Positions 26,121 to 35,169 of a DNA stretch of 64,000 nucleotides are shown one piece after another; within the stretch, counting starts at the first letter, position 1, and each line of letters begins with the position of its first letter. Source of the stretch: Octadecabacter algicola (GTDB taxonomy: Bacteria > Pseudomonadota > Alphaproteobacteria > Rhodobacterales > Rhodobacteraceae); assembly GCF_021532625.1 (NCBI RefSeq), contig NZ_JAKGAR010000001.1, positions 1,116,001-1,180,000 on the forward strand, given 5' to 3'. The notes under the pieces were generated by a model, which saw nothing but the letters and a program-made list of their open reading frames with translations, ran no database searches and was not told where the DNA came from. The position numbers and the translations under genes are program-made.

Positions 26121-26192
26121 AGCTTCTTTCTGTCTATCCGGTTGCCTGTTTGGGATGATTGTTCATGCCAAGCGGCCAGACGCAACCCAAAT

Positions 26193-27059
26193 CTACAGTT
26201 CACGCAACCAAGTGATGATGCGATCCGCCAAAGGAGCGGTTTGCCGCGGACTCATGACGTCACCGGCCATGACATGCCCGTCGGTGTCGTCGTCGGGGCC
26301 ATGGACAAGAACGTCTTGTTTCGTCGGGCCCGCCCAGCGCGCCATTACGGCCCGCGTCTTTGCCGGACTGACGACACGATCGGCATCGCAGAATGCAAAA
26401 TAAGCGGGTGTTGTGATAGTTTCGATGGGCTGGCGAAGCGCATCACGCACTGAATCGTCCATCGTGAACACAGCCTGCGTGTCATATTTGATCGTCCAGA
26501 ATTGGGCGTGTGCATCTGAACGAGCGTCGAACGAGATGTTCTTTCCAACTACAAAACGACCCCATTTGCGAATTCCGGGCATCCGCAAAAGCATCCGTGC
26601 GAAAATATTGCGCATGCCGTAATTGGGCGAGAGATGAACAACCGCTTTCACTTTCGCGCCCTTTGCCAGCGCGCTCGTGAGCAAGGTACATCCGGTCGAA
26701 CAGCCAATGACAACGACCTCATCCCCGATAGCTGCGCCGATCTCCAACGCCTCGGCAACGTCCGCGTGCCATTCATCGACCGTCGCGCGGCCCATCGCGG
26801 CCCCATCTTGCCCGTGTCCGGTCAGCCGCGTGTAAAACAAGTTCGCTCCAAAGGCGTTCGCAATCAGATCCGGAAGCGGGCGCACTTCGCCCAAACTGGC
26901 CGAAAACCCATGAACATAGACCACACTGACCTTCGTCTTCTTGGGTCTATCTGCCCAGATGATCTGTTTCTCGCAACCCGTTCGAATACCACCCACCGCG
27001 GTTTCGTTCTGGCTGAGATAAGCATCAAGACCGGTAAGCTCTGGCAGTTCAAACGACAT
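26193..27059 (-). CDS. Alpha/beta hydrolase (esterase/monoacylglycerol lipase-like)
   Basis: A 288-residue serine hydrolase. The oxyanion strand is VVYVHGFSASLGE, the nucleophile elbow is GCSTG with Ser121, the acid lies in FCDADRVVSPAKT, and the histidine in DTDGHVMAG. Length and cap region fit small carboxylesterases or lysophospholipases. No signal peptide is present. The gene overlaps the end of the MFS carrier gene by 11 bases on the same strand, which suggests that the carrier imports the compound it hydrolyses. Confidence 0.87.
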   Translation of the reverse strand: MSFELPELTGLDAYLSQNETAVGGIRTGCEKQIIWADRPKKTKVSVVYVHGFSASLGEVRPLPDLIANAFGANLFYTRLTGHGQDGAAMGRATVDEWHADVAEALEIGAAIGDEVVVIGCSTGCTLLTSALAKGAKVKAVVHLSPNYGMRNIFARMLLRMPGIRKWGRFVVGKNISFDARSDAHAQFWTIKYDTQAVFTMDDSVRDALRQPIETITTPAYFAFCDADRVVSPAKTRAVMARWAGPTKQDVLVHGPDDDTDGHVMAGDVMSPRQTAPLADRIITWLREL

Positions 27060-28392
27060 CTAAGACCCTTTTCGCTTTGGGACGATAAAACCCCCAAAGC
27101 AAAACAACTGAAAGGGCCAATATCGCTGCAGGCACCAATGTGACAGCCCAACGCAATGCATTCAGGGCTGCCTCGGGTTGATCTGCAACGCCTTGTGTCG
27201 TTTCGACCCACCCGTAGGCGCCGACAATCAAGCCAAGGATAAGTGGGGCGATTGCATTGGCAGCCTTTTGACCAAAAAGCCAAATGGCGGAAAATGCACC
27301 CTCGATAGCTTCGCCTGTTTGATTGCTCGTGACATCCATAAGGTCTGGGTACATCGCCCAAGGGATTTGCTGATACGATCCGTTCGTCATCCCAGCCAGC
27401 ACGAACATCCCAGCCACGGCCGTAACGTTCACGGAAGGAAGCACCAAAAACAGGCCGTAAAGCAGCGTAATATATAGGCAAAGCCCAAGGACCAAAGCGC
27501 CTACTTTTCCAAGCTTGGCTGACGCAAAGACCCAACCAGCTTGGCTGAGAATCGACCCCACCGTAAAGGCCGCAAACATAAGGCTGAGCACACTCAACGC
27601 CTTAGCCGCACCCGACAAAAGCGTGTCACCTGTGTCTGTCACCAAATAGATGGCCGCAAATGGCAAGCCCGCAGTGATCAACGCGATAGCCAATGTCATA
27701 ACCCCATAAAGGACTGCAAGGATCACAAATGCGCGGTTGGACGCAACCAACGACAGCATACGGATCGGACTAACACTGGACGGTTTGGAAACCCGAGGAG
27801 CGCGGCGCGTCGCAAATACTGACAGCCAAATCGCACCGATAATCAAAGGGCTCACTTTCAATGCGGCAACCGAATACCCTTCGTTGGCGGCAATGCCAGG
27901 GATAAGCGCGCCACCGATCAAGATACCAACTGAGGCAAACCCCATTCGCCACGCCGTCATTGCCGATCGTTCGGTCGGGTCTTTCGTGACCTCGCCTGCC
28001 ATCGCACCATAAGGAATAGATACCATCGTGAATCCCAAGGTTGCCAACACGAAGAACCCTAAAACCCAAGGGAGGGACGCGACCCCAGTCAGACCGTCCG
28101 GAACCGAAAACAGCCCCACCATTCCGACCGACATCACCACTGCGCCTACAACCATCCAAGGTGCACGCCTGCCCCAGCGACTGTGCGTGCGGTCACTAAG
28201 ATAGCCGATCAACGGGTCGGTAATCATGTCAAATATCAACACGCCTGTCGTCGCTAAACCGGCTATTTCTACAGGGACACCCAAAACGGACGTCAAATAA
28301 GCAAATACCAAAAGCTGTTTGACCACGACGAAAACGACAACGCCCATGTCTGCCAGACCCCAGCCCGCCTTTTGCCCGAGTGATAATGCCAT
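27049..28392 (-). CDS. MFS transporter, glycoside-pentoside-hexuronide (GPH) class
   Basis: A 447-residue inner-membrane carrier with about 12 helices. The family signature between helices 2 and 3, DMITDPLIGYLSDRTHSRWGRRAPW, is intact (given here as DMITDPLIGYLSD plus RTHSRWGRRAPW), with the acidic and arginine residues that couple cation and sugar. GPH carriers take up glycosides or related organic solutes with H+ or Na+. The gene overlaps a hydrolase downstream by 11 bases and lies 50 bases after another hydrolase upstream, so the three are likely one unit. A hairpin sequesters the ribosome-binding site. Confidence 0.88.
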   Translation of the reverse strand: MALSLGQKAGWGLADMGVVVFVVVKQLLVFAYLTSVLGVPVEIAGLATTGVLIFDMITDPLIGYLSDRTHSRWGRRAPWMVVGAVVMSVGMVGLFSVPDGLTGVASLPWVLGFFVLATLGFTMVSIPYGAMAGEVTKDPTERSAMTAWRMGFASVGILIGGALIPGIAANEGYSVAALKVSPLIIGAIWLSVFATRRAPRVSKPSSVSPIRMLSLVASNRAFVILAVLYGVMTLAIALITAGLPFAAIYLVTDTGDTLLSGAAKALSVLSLMFAAFTVGSILSQAGWVFASAKLGKVGALVLGLCLYITLLYGLFLVLPSVNVTAVAGMFVLAGMTNGSYQQIPWAMYPDLMDVTSNQTGEAIEGAFSAIWLFGQKAANAIAPLILGLIVGAYGWVETTQGVADQPEAALNALRWAVTLVPAAILALSVVLLWGFYRPKAKRVLDVV

Positions 28393-28396
28393 GTGC

Positions 28397-28425
28397 TGTC
28401 CCCTCCCAAGGATTGTTGGGGGACA
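28397..28425 (-). promoter_or_regulatory. Hairpin enclosing the ribosome-binding site of the MFS gene
   Basis: Read on the minus strand, TGTCCCC and GGGGACA (7-base arms) enclose 15 bases that also pair in part (CCAA/TTGG). The 3' arm contains the GGGAGGGGA ribosome-binding site, and the ATG follows after CAGCAC. Such a structure would lower translation until it melts or a factor binds; this is inferred from pairing only. Confidence 0.5.
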
Positions 28426-28442
28426 TTAGGCCGATGACTCGA

Positions 28443-29192
28443 TCAATCCATAGCGAAACGTAAGGTCACATCCTCGATGGCTTGGGTGATCAGTGGCAAA
28501 CAGTCTGGCGCGGAAAACGAATGATCCGCACCGTCCACAAGCGTGAGCCGCATATCAGGGCTGTCCGCGTGATCCAAAAGCTGGATCGCCGTCGCTGTCG
28601 TAACCGATGTATCGGCTGTGCCTTGTAAGAACCTAACGGCAAACGGCAGCGACAATGGAGTGCGTAGAACCAACCTGTCACGGCCTTCGTCGATCAGGCG
28701 TTTAGTGATGATATAAGGGTCACCGTAGTCTGACGGCAGCGCGACCTTACCCTCGTGGGCCAATTCTGCCTTTTGCTCCGGTGTGAAATTTGCCCAGAAA
28801 CCGTCTTCTGTAAAATCAGGCGCAGCAGCGATCCCGACCAGCCCCGCCACTCGTTCGGGATGCGCACGCGCAATTTGCAATGAAATCCAGCCACCCATGC
28901 TGGAACCTACCAAAACCAACGGACCATCGATCAGCTCGATCGCTTCACAGGCATCCTCAAACCAATCACCGATGCAACCATCCTCAAAGGCTTCGCTGCT
29001 TTCTCCGTGGCCCGAATAGTCGAATCGCAGAAACGCGCGGCCCTGATTCTTTGCCCAATCTTCGAGAAAAACAGCCTTTGTGCCGGCCATATCCGACTTG
29101 AAACCACCCAAGAACACCACGGCTGGGCCCTGTCCTTCAGTCAGATTATAGGCAATCTTGCGCCCCTTGGTGGTGGTGAATGTATCAGTCAT
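28443..29192 (-). CDS. Alpha/beta hydrolase (small serine esterase-like)
   Basis: A 249-residue hydrolase. Motifs: VVFLGGFKSDMAG (oxyanion side), FDYSGHGES, nucleophile elbow GSSMGG with Ser98, and the histidine in VDGADHSFSAPD. Similar to palmitoyl-protein-thioesterase-like or YbbA-type bacterial hydrolases; the substrate is unknown. It has no signal peptide, so it acts in the cytoplasm. It is the first gene of a hydrolase-carrier-hydrolase unit on the minus strand and is divergent from the ArsR-SRPBCC fusion gene. Confidence 0.87.
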   Translation of the reverse strand: MTDTFTTTKGRKIAYNLTEGQGPAVVFLGGFKSDMAGTKAVFLEDWAKNQGRAFLRFDYSGHGESSEAFEDGCIGDWFEDACEAIELIDGPLVLVGSSMGGWISLQIARAHPERVAGLVGIAAAPDFTEDGFWANFTPEQKAELAHEGKVALPSDYGDPYIITKRLIDEGRDRLVLRTPLSLPFAVRFLQGTADTSVTTATAIQLLDHADSPDMRLTLVDGADHSFSAPDCLPLITQAIEDVTLRFAMD

Positions 29193-29246
29193 TTCAAAGC
29201 TCTACTTATTATCACGGCGATCCTAACGCAGACTTAGCACGAGGTA

Positions 29247-29274
29247 AATCACGTTACCCTATTGTCACGTGATT
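29247..29274. promoter_or_regulatory. Inverted repeat upstream of the ArsR-SRPBCC gene
   Basis: AATCACGT (29247-29254) and ACGTGATT (29267-29274) are perfect 8-base arms separated by 12 bases, ending 23 bases before the start of the ArsR fusion gene. The position and dyad form suit an operator for autoregulation by a winged-helix dimer. Confidence 0.55.
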
Positions 29275-29297
29275 AAACACTCACATATAAGAGCCCC

Positions 29298-30041
29298 ATG
29301 GAAAACATCTTCAAAGCCCTCTCCGATCCAACCCGCCGCGAATTGCTTGATGCACTTCGCCGTCGCGATGGTCAGACTCTCACTGAGCTCGAAGCCTCTT
29401 TGTCGATGTCGCGGTTCGGGGTGATGAAACACCTCAAGCTGCTGGAGGATGCGAACCTCATCGTCACGCGCAAATCCGGTCGGTTCAAGCATCATTACCT
29501 CAACGCGCTGCCCCTGCAGGATGTCATGGACCGCTGGGTCGCGCCCTTTCTGCAACCCCAAGCCAAGGCCCTAAGCGATCTGAAAACCAAACTTGAAAAG
29601 GACACTTCGATGTCAAAACCCGATTTTATGATGCAAACCTTTATACGCTGCACCCAAGACGCCCTTTGGGATGCCCTAACCCAAGCCGATGACATGGCGC
29701 GTTACCACTTCGCTTGTAACACCGTGCAAGGCAACGCCACTGTGGGCGAGGAAACGACCTTTATCCTGCCGCATGGCGAAGCGATGTTGCGACAGGTCAC
29801 AACCGCCCTCGATCCTAAATCCAAAATCGCGATGACATTTGAACCGCTGTTCATGGGTCCCGACGCCCCGCCCAGCCACATGGTGTATTTGATCGAACCG
29901 CAGGGCGACACCTGCAAGCTGACAATCGAACACTACGATATGGCACCGGGCCAAGAAGGCTTTGCCGAAGGTTGGGCGCGTTTGGCGGCCTCCCTCAAAT
30001 CATTTCTTGAAACCGGTGAACCGCTTAAGGCGGCAATGTAA
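29298..30041 (+). CDS. ArsR-type regulator fused to an SRPBCC (AHSA1-like) domain
   Basis: A 247-residue two-domain protein. Residues 1-90 are a winged-helix ArsR-type domain (FKALSDPTRRELLDALR; SLSMSRFGVMKHLKLLEDANLI; RKSGRFKHHYLN). After a short linker, residues 104-245 form an SRPBCC/AHSA1-like domain with a hydrophobic ligand cavity (MMQTFIRCTQDALWDALTQ at its start). The two parts are often separate adjacent genes in other bacteria. Residue 104 is an internal ATG preceded by GAAAAGGA, so a free SRPBCC domain could also be made. It likely senses a small hydrophobic compound. MAPEG follows at 12 bases. Confidence 0.87.
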   Translation: MENIFKALSDPTRRELLDALRRRDGQTLTELEASLSMSRFGVMKHLKLLEDANLIVTRKSGRFKHHYLNALPLQDVMDRWVAPFLQPQAKALSDLKTKLEKDTSMSKPDFMMQTFIRCTQDALWDALTQADDMARYHFACNTVQGNATVGEETTFILPHGEAMLRQVTTALDPKSKIAMTFEPLFMGPDAPPSHMVYLIEPQGDTCKLTIEHYDMAPGQEGFAEGWARLAASLKSFLETGEPLKAAM

Positions 30042-30053
30042 GGACCTAAACTC

Positions 30054-30464
30054 ATGGAAAACTTCCCAACCGAACTTGGCATATTGACCTGCCTTATGAT
30101 CCTTGCGGCGTCGCTGTGGATTCCGTTTATTGTCGGCTCAAACAATGACGAAGGCGCAGTCGACGGGTTCACCCGCCCTCATGACGTCACAAAGATGAAA
30201 CCGTGGGTGCACCGCGCGTTTCGGGCACACCTCAACCTGTTGGAACAGGCGTTCCCCTTTGCGATCCTCGTGCTGATCATCGACCGTTTGGATGGCTTCA
30301 CCGCCCTGACCTACTGGACGGCCATCGCATTTTTCTGGCTGCGCATCGCCCATGCTGTCGGCATGATCACAGGTCTTGCGAAGCTGCCGTTGCGACCAAT
30401 CATCTTTGTGCTTGGGTATGTCTGCGTCCTAATCATGGCTTATTCGGTGTTCGCTGCAGCGTAA
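30054..30464 (+). CDS. MAPEG-family membrane protein
   Basis: A 136-residue membrane-associated eicosanoid/glutathione (MAPEG) family protein with four hydrophobic helices. The family signature is HRAFRAHLNLLEQAFPFAIL, containing the Arg-Ala-His-x-Asn-x-x-Glu core that in relatives binds glutathione. Bacterial members of this branch are mostly uncharacterised and may act on hydrophobic electrophiles. An AAGGA ribosome-binding site precedes the ATG. It directly follows the ArsR-SRPBCC gene and is presumably under its control. Confidence 0.87.
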   Translation: MENFPTELGILTCLMILAASLWIPFIVGSNNDEGAVDGFTRPHDVTKMKPWVHRAFRAHLNLLEQAFPFAILVLIIDRLDGFTALTYWTAIAFFWLRIAHAVGMITGLAKLPLRPIIFVLGYVCVLIMAYSVFAAA

Positions 30465-30613
30465 GAAGCTCTGATGTCCTGATGGCAGCCCGTCAGGACA
30501 TCACTACATCCCACTCAAACGTCCGCTGTGCGGACGAAGCCGACCTTGGCCGAGTTTGCGCTGATAACCGCTTGATCCTATAATGAACGGCAAGTCTTAT
30601 AGGGTTGCATGCC

Positions 30614-30853
30614 ATGATCATTCCAAAACTGAAGCGGATAAAAGTCTCATCAGAACTGGAGCTTCGGAACTGGCTCGCTAAGAATTCCGAGCAACAGCAG
30701 GAAGTGATGATTGTCACCTGCAATAAAAAGTCCCATGACAAACACATCAGCGGCGATCAGGTACGGGATGCTCTTAGTGAAAAGGGCTGGGCTGCTGGTC
30801 AAAGTTATACTCTCGACGGAAACCTTGTCGGATACGTCGTCAGCCACACCTGA
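30614..30853 (+). CDS. Small hypothetical protein
   Basis: A 79-residue protein with no signal peptide or membrane helix; it begins IIPKLKRIKVSSELELRNWLAKN and ends GNLVGYVVSHT. An AGGG sequence lies upstream of the ATG at 30614; the in-frame TTG at 30605 is too close to that AGGG to be preferred. The fold looks alpha+beta, with a basic N-terminus. I recognise it only as a small conserved-looking protein of Rhodobacteraceae. It stands alone between MAPEG and the convergent glycosylase gene. Confidence 0.55.
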   Translation: MIIPKLKRIKVSSELELRNWLAKNSEQQQEVMIVTCNKKSHDKHISGDQVRDALSEKGWAAGQSYTLDGNLVGYVVSHT

Positions 30854-30970
30854 TTCAGCTAGGCGTCCATGGGCCACTCATGTCCTGCATGTATCGAGGA
30901 CATTGGTTCAGCCCGCAGCATCGGTTTGGCAGGGGTCAAACCTGCCGTTCTCTGCATGTGCAATCTTCTT

Positions 30971-31630
30971 CTAGCTATCAATACTACATGCCAAAACGCG
31001 GCTCACTTCCGTCAAGCTGCGACCGGACTGGTCGACCCACGTATTGAACGCGCCTTGGACCGCTGACATTGCTTTCAGGGATGTCGGGGCTTTGTCGATT
31101 ACACCTTCGGCGACCAGCCGAGCGACCACATCACGCGACAACAAGAAGCTGTCGGCACCAAGGCGGCGCAGCGCATAAGCGCCCACGGATCCGCCCAAAC
31201 GCGATCCATTCTTCTTTAGCCAAATCATCAAACCCGCAAAGTCATCCTTGGGCCAGTCGGCGATAAAGGCGCCAAAGTCGCCTGCCTCTTGGATCATCAC
31301 AGCATTTTCCTGAATGGCGCGGATTTTCGGGGCGCTGCGGATCACCCGCGTGTCGGTGATCAATTCGTCGAACCAGTCAGGCGACATGAACGCAATCCGC
31401 CCAACGTCAAACCCGTGAAAGGCTTCCAAAATGCCCGGCCACTTGTTTTGCACGACAGTCCACGCCAAGCCGGTTTGGAATATTCCTTCCGCGAAAGCGG
31501 CCAGCCATTGTTCACCCGGAATAGCGGCGATTGCATCACGAGATTTGGGCAGGCTCATGCCTTCCCACACAACGGCTTCGCCCCCTTTACGATCAGCGGA
31601 AATGGCGAGGATCTCGTCGAAGTGTCGCAT
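30971..31630 (-). CDS. DNA-3-methyladenine glycosylase I-like protein
   Basis: A 219-residue protein of the Tag/COG2818 helix-hairpin-helix glycosylase group, which removes 3-methyladenine from DNA in base excision repair. The best matching segment is EGIFQTGLAWTVVQNKWPGILEAF (Tag has EGxQAGLSW, with Glu as the base-recognition residue) and the following FDVGRIAFMSPDWFDELITD. The N-terminal Cys and His that bind zinc in E. coli Tag are not present here, so this is a diverged member and substrate scope could differ. It is transcribed divergently from thrS. Confidence 0.8.
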   Translation of the reverse strand: MRHFDEILAISADRKGGEAVVWEGMSLPKSRDAIAAIPGEQWLAAFAEGIFQTGLAWTVVQNKWPGILEAFHGFDVGRIAFMSPDWFDELITDTRVIRSAPKIRAIQENAVMIQEAGDFGAFIADWPKDDFAGLMIWLKKNGSRLGGSVGAYALRRLGADSFLLSRDVVARLVAEGVIDKAPTSLKAMSAVQGAFNTWVDQSGRSLTEVSRVLACSIDS

Positions 31631-31784
31631 TGGATTGTCTCCTGATTTGCGGCGAGATTGCCACGCGCTTGGCCGCGAAACAAACAGGTCTTGACCCAGA
31701 CCGCAAAAGTCCCCATTTCAAGCGCGAACACATAACCCGCAACCGGGCGCTTTGTAGGCGCCAAACTGACGAGGAGCCCATAGC

Positions 31785-33731
31785 ATGGCCCAGATCTCCC
31801 TTACATTTCCTGACGGCAATTCACGTGACTACGACGCAGGCGTAACCCCTGCTGAGGTTGCTGCATCTATTGCATCGTCCCTCGCGAAAAAGGCAATCTC
31901 TGCGACTGTAAACGGTCAGCACTGGGATATGCAGTGGCCGATCGATGCCGATGCATCCATTGCCATCAACACTATGAAGGACCAAGAACCTGCGCTGGAA
32001 TTGATCCGTCACGACCTCGCGCACATCATGGCGCGCGCGGTGCAGGAACTTTGGCCTGATACTCAGGTGACCATTGGACCCGTTATCAAAGACGGCTGGT
32101 ATTACGACTTTGATCGTAAGGAACCCTTCACACCAGAAGACCTCGCGGTGATCGAAAAGAAAATGAAAGAGATCATCAACAAACGCGACGCCGTCCGCAC
32201 CGAAGTGTGGGACCGCGATGTTGCAATCCAGCATTATAAAGACAAGGGCGAACCCTATAAGGTCGAACTGATCGACGCCATTCCAGGCGACGAGCCATTG
32301 CGCATGTATTGGCACGGCGATTGGCAGGACCTGTGCCGCGGTCCTCACTTGCAAAACACGGGCCAAGTTCCGGGCGATTCATGGAAACTGATGTCCATCG
32401 CTGGCGCCTACTGGCGTGGCGATAGCGACCGCGCGATGTTGCAACGGATCTACGGTGTGGCATTCCAGAATAAAGAACAGCTCAAGGCCCACATGAACAT
32501 GTTGGAGGAAGCGGCCAAACGCGACCACCGCAAGCTGGGTAAAGAAATGGGCTTGTTCCACATGCAAGAAGAAGCCCCCGGTCAGGTGTTCTGGCATCCG
32601 AACGGCTGGAAGGTTTATACAACCCTGCAAGATTACATGCGACGCAAACAAGAGGCTGGCGACTATGTAGAGGTGAACACTCCACAGGTTGTGGATCGTA
32701 AGCTTTGGGAAGCGTCCGGCCACTGGGACAAGTACCAAGAGAACATGTTTATCGTCGAAGTGGACGAAGATCACGCACGTGAGAAAGCGGTCAACGCGCT
32801 TAAGCCAATGAACTGCCCGTGCCACGTGCAGGTGTTTAACCAAGGTTTGAAATCTTACCGCGACCTGCCTTTGCGCATGGCCGAGTTTGGATCATGCGCA
32901 CGTTACGAGCCATCTGGTGCCTTGCACGGTATCATGCGTGTACGTGGCTTTACGCAAGACGATGGCCACATCTTCTGTTCTGAAGATCAGATCACGGACG
33001 AAACCAAAACCTTCATCGACTTCCTGTCCACGGTCTACTCTGACCTTGGCTTTGACAACTGGAGCATCAAACTGTCCACCCGCCCTGAAAAGCGGATTGG
33101 TTCGGATGAGGTCTGGGACCGGATGGAAGAAGCCTTGGGAGATGCCTGTAAGGCCGCTGGCCACGACTTCGAAATCCTTGAAGGCGAAGGCGCGTTCTAT
33201 GGTCCGAAGTTGGAATTCACTTTGACCGATGCAATTGGTCGAGAGTGGCAGTGCGGTACTTTGCAGGTTGATAGCAACCTGCCTGAACGGTTGGATGCGA
33301 ACTATATCGGCAAGGATGGCGAAAAGCACCGCCCTGTTATGTTGCACCGTGCGACGCTCGGGTCCTTCGAGCGATTCATCGGTATCTTGATCGAAGAGCA
33401 CGCAGGAAAGCTACCGTTCTGGCTTGCACCGCGTCAGGTTGTTGTGGCGTCCATCATCTCGGACGCGGATGATTATGTGCAAGAAGTCGTCGCTGCCTTG
33501 AGAGCCGTTGGCGTGCGGGCCGAGGCCGACATCCGCAACGAGAAGATCAACTATAAGGTCCGTGAACACAGCTTGGGCAAGGTTCCGGTGATTCTGGCAT
33601 GCGGTGCACGCGAGGTTGAAGAGCGTACAGTCTCAGTTCGCCGCCTTGGTGAGAAGCAAACATCTGTAACATCTATGGATGCGATCCTTGAAGACCTGCA
33701 AAAATCGGCCACACCACCCGATCTTTTGTAA
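31785..33731 (+). CDS. thrS: Threonyl-tRNA synthetase
   Basis: ThrS charges tRNA-Thr in the cytoplasm. The 648-residue protein has the full domain order: TGS domain at about residues 1-62, editing domain with [11 protein letters not shown] (the HxxxH editing motif) at about 75-240, class II catalytic core with the zinc cysteine in [11 protein letters not shown] and motif 2 at [21 protein letters not shown], motif 3 at [19 protein letters not shown], and the anticodon domain at the C-terminus. A clear GAGGAG precedes the ATG, and a strong terminator follows. It is monocistronic. Confidence 0.98.
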   Translation: MAQISLTFPDGNSRDYDAGVTPAEVAASIASSLAKKAISATVNGQHWDMQWPIDADASIAINTMKDQEPALELIRHDLAHIMARAVQELWPDTQVTIGPVIKDGWYYDFDRKEPFTPEDLAVIEKKMKEIINKRDAVRTEVWDRDVAIQHYKDKGEPYKVELIDAIPGDEPLRMYWHGDWQDLCRGPHLQNTGQVPGDSWKLMSIAGAYWRGDSDRAMLQRIYGVAFQNKEQLKAHMNMLEEAAKRDHRKLGKEMGLFHMQEEAPGQVFWHPNGWKVYTTLQDYMRRKQEAGDYVEVNTPQVVDRKLWEASGHWDKYQENMFIVEVDEDHAREKAVNALKPMNCPCHVQVFNQGLKSYRDLPLRMAEFGSCARYEPSGALHGIMRVRGFTQDDGHIFCSEDQITDETKTFIDFLSTVYSDLGFDNWSIKLSTRPEKRIGSDEVWDRMEEALGDACKAAGHDFEILEGEGAFYGPKLEFTLTDAIGREWQCGTLQVDSNLPERLDANYIGKDGEKHRPVMLHRATLGSFERFIGILIEEHAGKLPFWLAPRQVVVASIISDADDYVQEVVAALRAVGVRAEADIRNEKINYKVREHSLGKVPVILACGAREVEERTVSVRRLGEKQTSVTSMDAILEDLQKSATPPDLL

Positions 33732-33756
33732 CATTCTGCACCGCAGCAGTGTTACA

Positions 33757-33791
33757 GGCCCGATCGTCTTTGACGGTCGGGCCTTATTTTT
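33757..33791 (+). terminator. Rho-independent terminator of thrS
   Basis: GGCCCGATCGTC (33757-33768) pairs with GACGGTCGGGCC (33772-33783), with one wobble pair, followed by TTATTTTT. It begins 26 bases after the thrS stop codon and separates it from the bufferin operon. Confidence 0.9.
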
Positions 33792-33939
33792 ATGGAAATC
33801 CGAACCGCTACGTTCTGACATCAGATAACGCACACGCGATACACGCGCCCGTGAATGGCTTGTTAAGCCAGCTCCAGCATAAAGTTAGGAAGTCGCCAAT
33901 CACGGCGCATATCTGCAACTGAACAACAGGAATTATCCC

Positions 33940-34242
33940 ATGTCCAAGACAACAACTACACTCGCACTCGCAGCTTCCGTAGCAACAGCAATCGCTGGCC
34001 TGTCCACAGCAGCTCACGCTCAGGAAAACGAAAAGTGCTTCGGTATTTCCCTTGCTGGTGAAAACGACTGTGCAGCTGGCCCAGGCACAACATGCGCCGG
34101 TACATCCACTGTTGATTACCAAGGCAACGCTTGGACATTCGTTCCAGCGGGCACATGTGAAACAACAACAATCGAAGCTATGGGCGACTCCCCAGAGCGC
34201 ATGGGTTCATTGACTGAGCTGGACCGCGACATCCCAGCATAA
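33940..34242 (+). CDS. bufA1: Bufferin precursor peptide, DUF2282 family (BufA1-like)
   Basis: A 100-residue secreted RiPP precursor. Residues 1 to about 27 form a Sec-type signal peptide (cleavage after AHA). The core carries four cysteines at positions 33, 44, 52 and 73, the pattern of DUF2282 bufferins (KCFG, NDCAAG, TTCAG, GTCE). In characterised Caulobacter bufferin, the MNIO enzyme turns central cysteines into thiooxazoles that bind copper in the periplasm. The C-terminal 25 residues are acidic. It is the first gene of the bufA-bufB-bufC-DoxX operon, and a hairpin follows its stop codon. The maturation state here is inferred from family and context. Confidence 0.88.
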   Translation: MSKTTTTLALAASVATAIAGLSTAAHAQENEKCFGISLAGENDCAAGPGTTCAGTSTVDYQGNAWTFVPAGTCETTTIEAMGDSPERMGSLTELDRDIPA

Positions 34243-34267
34243 GCTGATCCAGATCGTTTCATGACTT

Positions 34268-34297
34268 TGGCGCCCATCCGCATTAGGGTGGGCGCCA
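34268..34297 (+). terminator. Intercistronic hairpin between bufA and bufB
   Basis: TGGCGCCCATCC (34268-34279) pairs with GGGTGGGCGCCA (34286-34297), 12 base pairs with one wobble and a six-base loop. No U tract follows; the bufB ribosome-binding site (AAGGAG) lies just after it. It probably stabilises or partly terminates the message so that the precursor exceeds the maturation enzymes. Confidence 0.6.
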
Positions 34298-34317
34298 TAC
34301 CTTAAAGGAGCCTGACC

Positions 34318-35169
34318 ATGCTTGATGCCACGCGACACCCCTCCCTGCCCAATCGCCCAGGTGTCGGCTACAAGGCCCAGCACTTTAATGACATCATGAA
34401 AGACGCAGGCCCCGTCGGCTGGCTCGAAATTCATGCTGAAAACTATATGGGCATGGGTGGCCGTCCACTCGCGCAATTGCGCCACCTCTCCGAACAATTT
34501 CCGTTTTCCGTCCACGGTGTAGGTCTAAGCATTGGCGGCGAAGGCCGCTTGGATGCCGACCACCTTGCACGTTTGAAAACCCTGTGTGACTGGCTGAACC
34601 CTGCCAGTTTTTCCGAACACCTTGCGTGGTCGACCCACGAAAGCGCGTTTCTGAACGACCTTCTGCCCCTGCCCTACACGGCGGCAACCGTCACCCGCGT
34701 TGCCGATCACATTGACGAAGTGCAATCTGTGCTTGGACGCCAGATGCTTCTTGAAAACCCGTCCAGCTACCTCGCCTTCGCCGAAAGCGACATGTCCGAA
34801 ACAGATTTCCTTTCTGAAATCGTGACGCGAACGGGCTGTGGGCTGTTGTTGGATGTGAACAACGTTTTCGTGTCCGCCGTGAACCTTGGCTATTCCCCGC
34901 AAGGCTACATCGACGACTACCCCCTTAATGCTGTTAAGGAAATTCACCTTGGCGGCCACGATGAGGATGAAGATGAAACAGGTGCGCCCATGCTTATCGA
35001 CAGCCACGGCGCTGAAGTCGTCGATCCTGTTTGGGCACTGCTTGACTACACCTTGGCCAAATCCGGCCCCAAGCCATTGTTGATCGAATGGGACACCGAT
35101 GTCCCTGAATGGTCTGTTCTGGTCGAAGAAACCAAACGCGCTGACGCCGCCCTTTCGGTGCTCGCATGA
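34318..35169 (+). CDS. bufB: DUF692 family multinuclear non-haem iron oxidase (BufB, MNIO)
   Basis: A 283-residue TIM-barrel-fold iron enzyme of the MNIO/DUF692 family that modifies cysteines of the bufferin precursor. Metal-ligand and family segments visible are WLEIHAENYMG (about residues 36-46), HGVGLSIGG (about 64-72), SEHLAW (about 100-105), LLDVNNVFVSA (about 178-188), EIHLGGHDEDE (about 206-216), DSHGAEV, and LIEWDTDVPEW. The AAGGAG ribosome-binding site is well placed. The last four bases (ATGA) overlap bufC, so it is translationally coupled to its partner protein. Confidence 0.93.
   Translation: MLDATRHPSLPNRPGVGYKAQHFNDIMKDAGPVGWLEIHAENYMGMGGRPLAQLRHLSEQFPFSVHGVGLSIGGEGRLDADHLARLKTLCDWLNPASFSEHLAWSTHESAFLNDLLPLPYTAATVTRVADHIDEVQSVLGRQMLLENPSSYLAFAESDMSETDFLSEIVTRTGCGLLLDVNNVFVSAVNLGYSPQGYIDDYPLNAVKEIHLGGHDEDEDETGAPMLIDSHGAEVVDPVWALLDYTLAKSGPKPLLIEWDTDVPEWSVLVEETKRADAALSVLA

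Noticed and set aside
33857-33869. GGCTT-GTT-AAGCC dyad upstream of the bufferin precursor
   Set aside because: The arms are only five bases and lie in a region with several similar chance dyads; not strong enough to call an operator.
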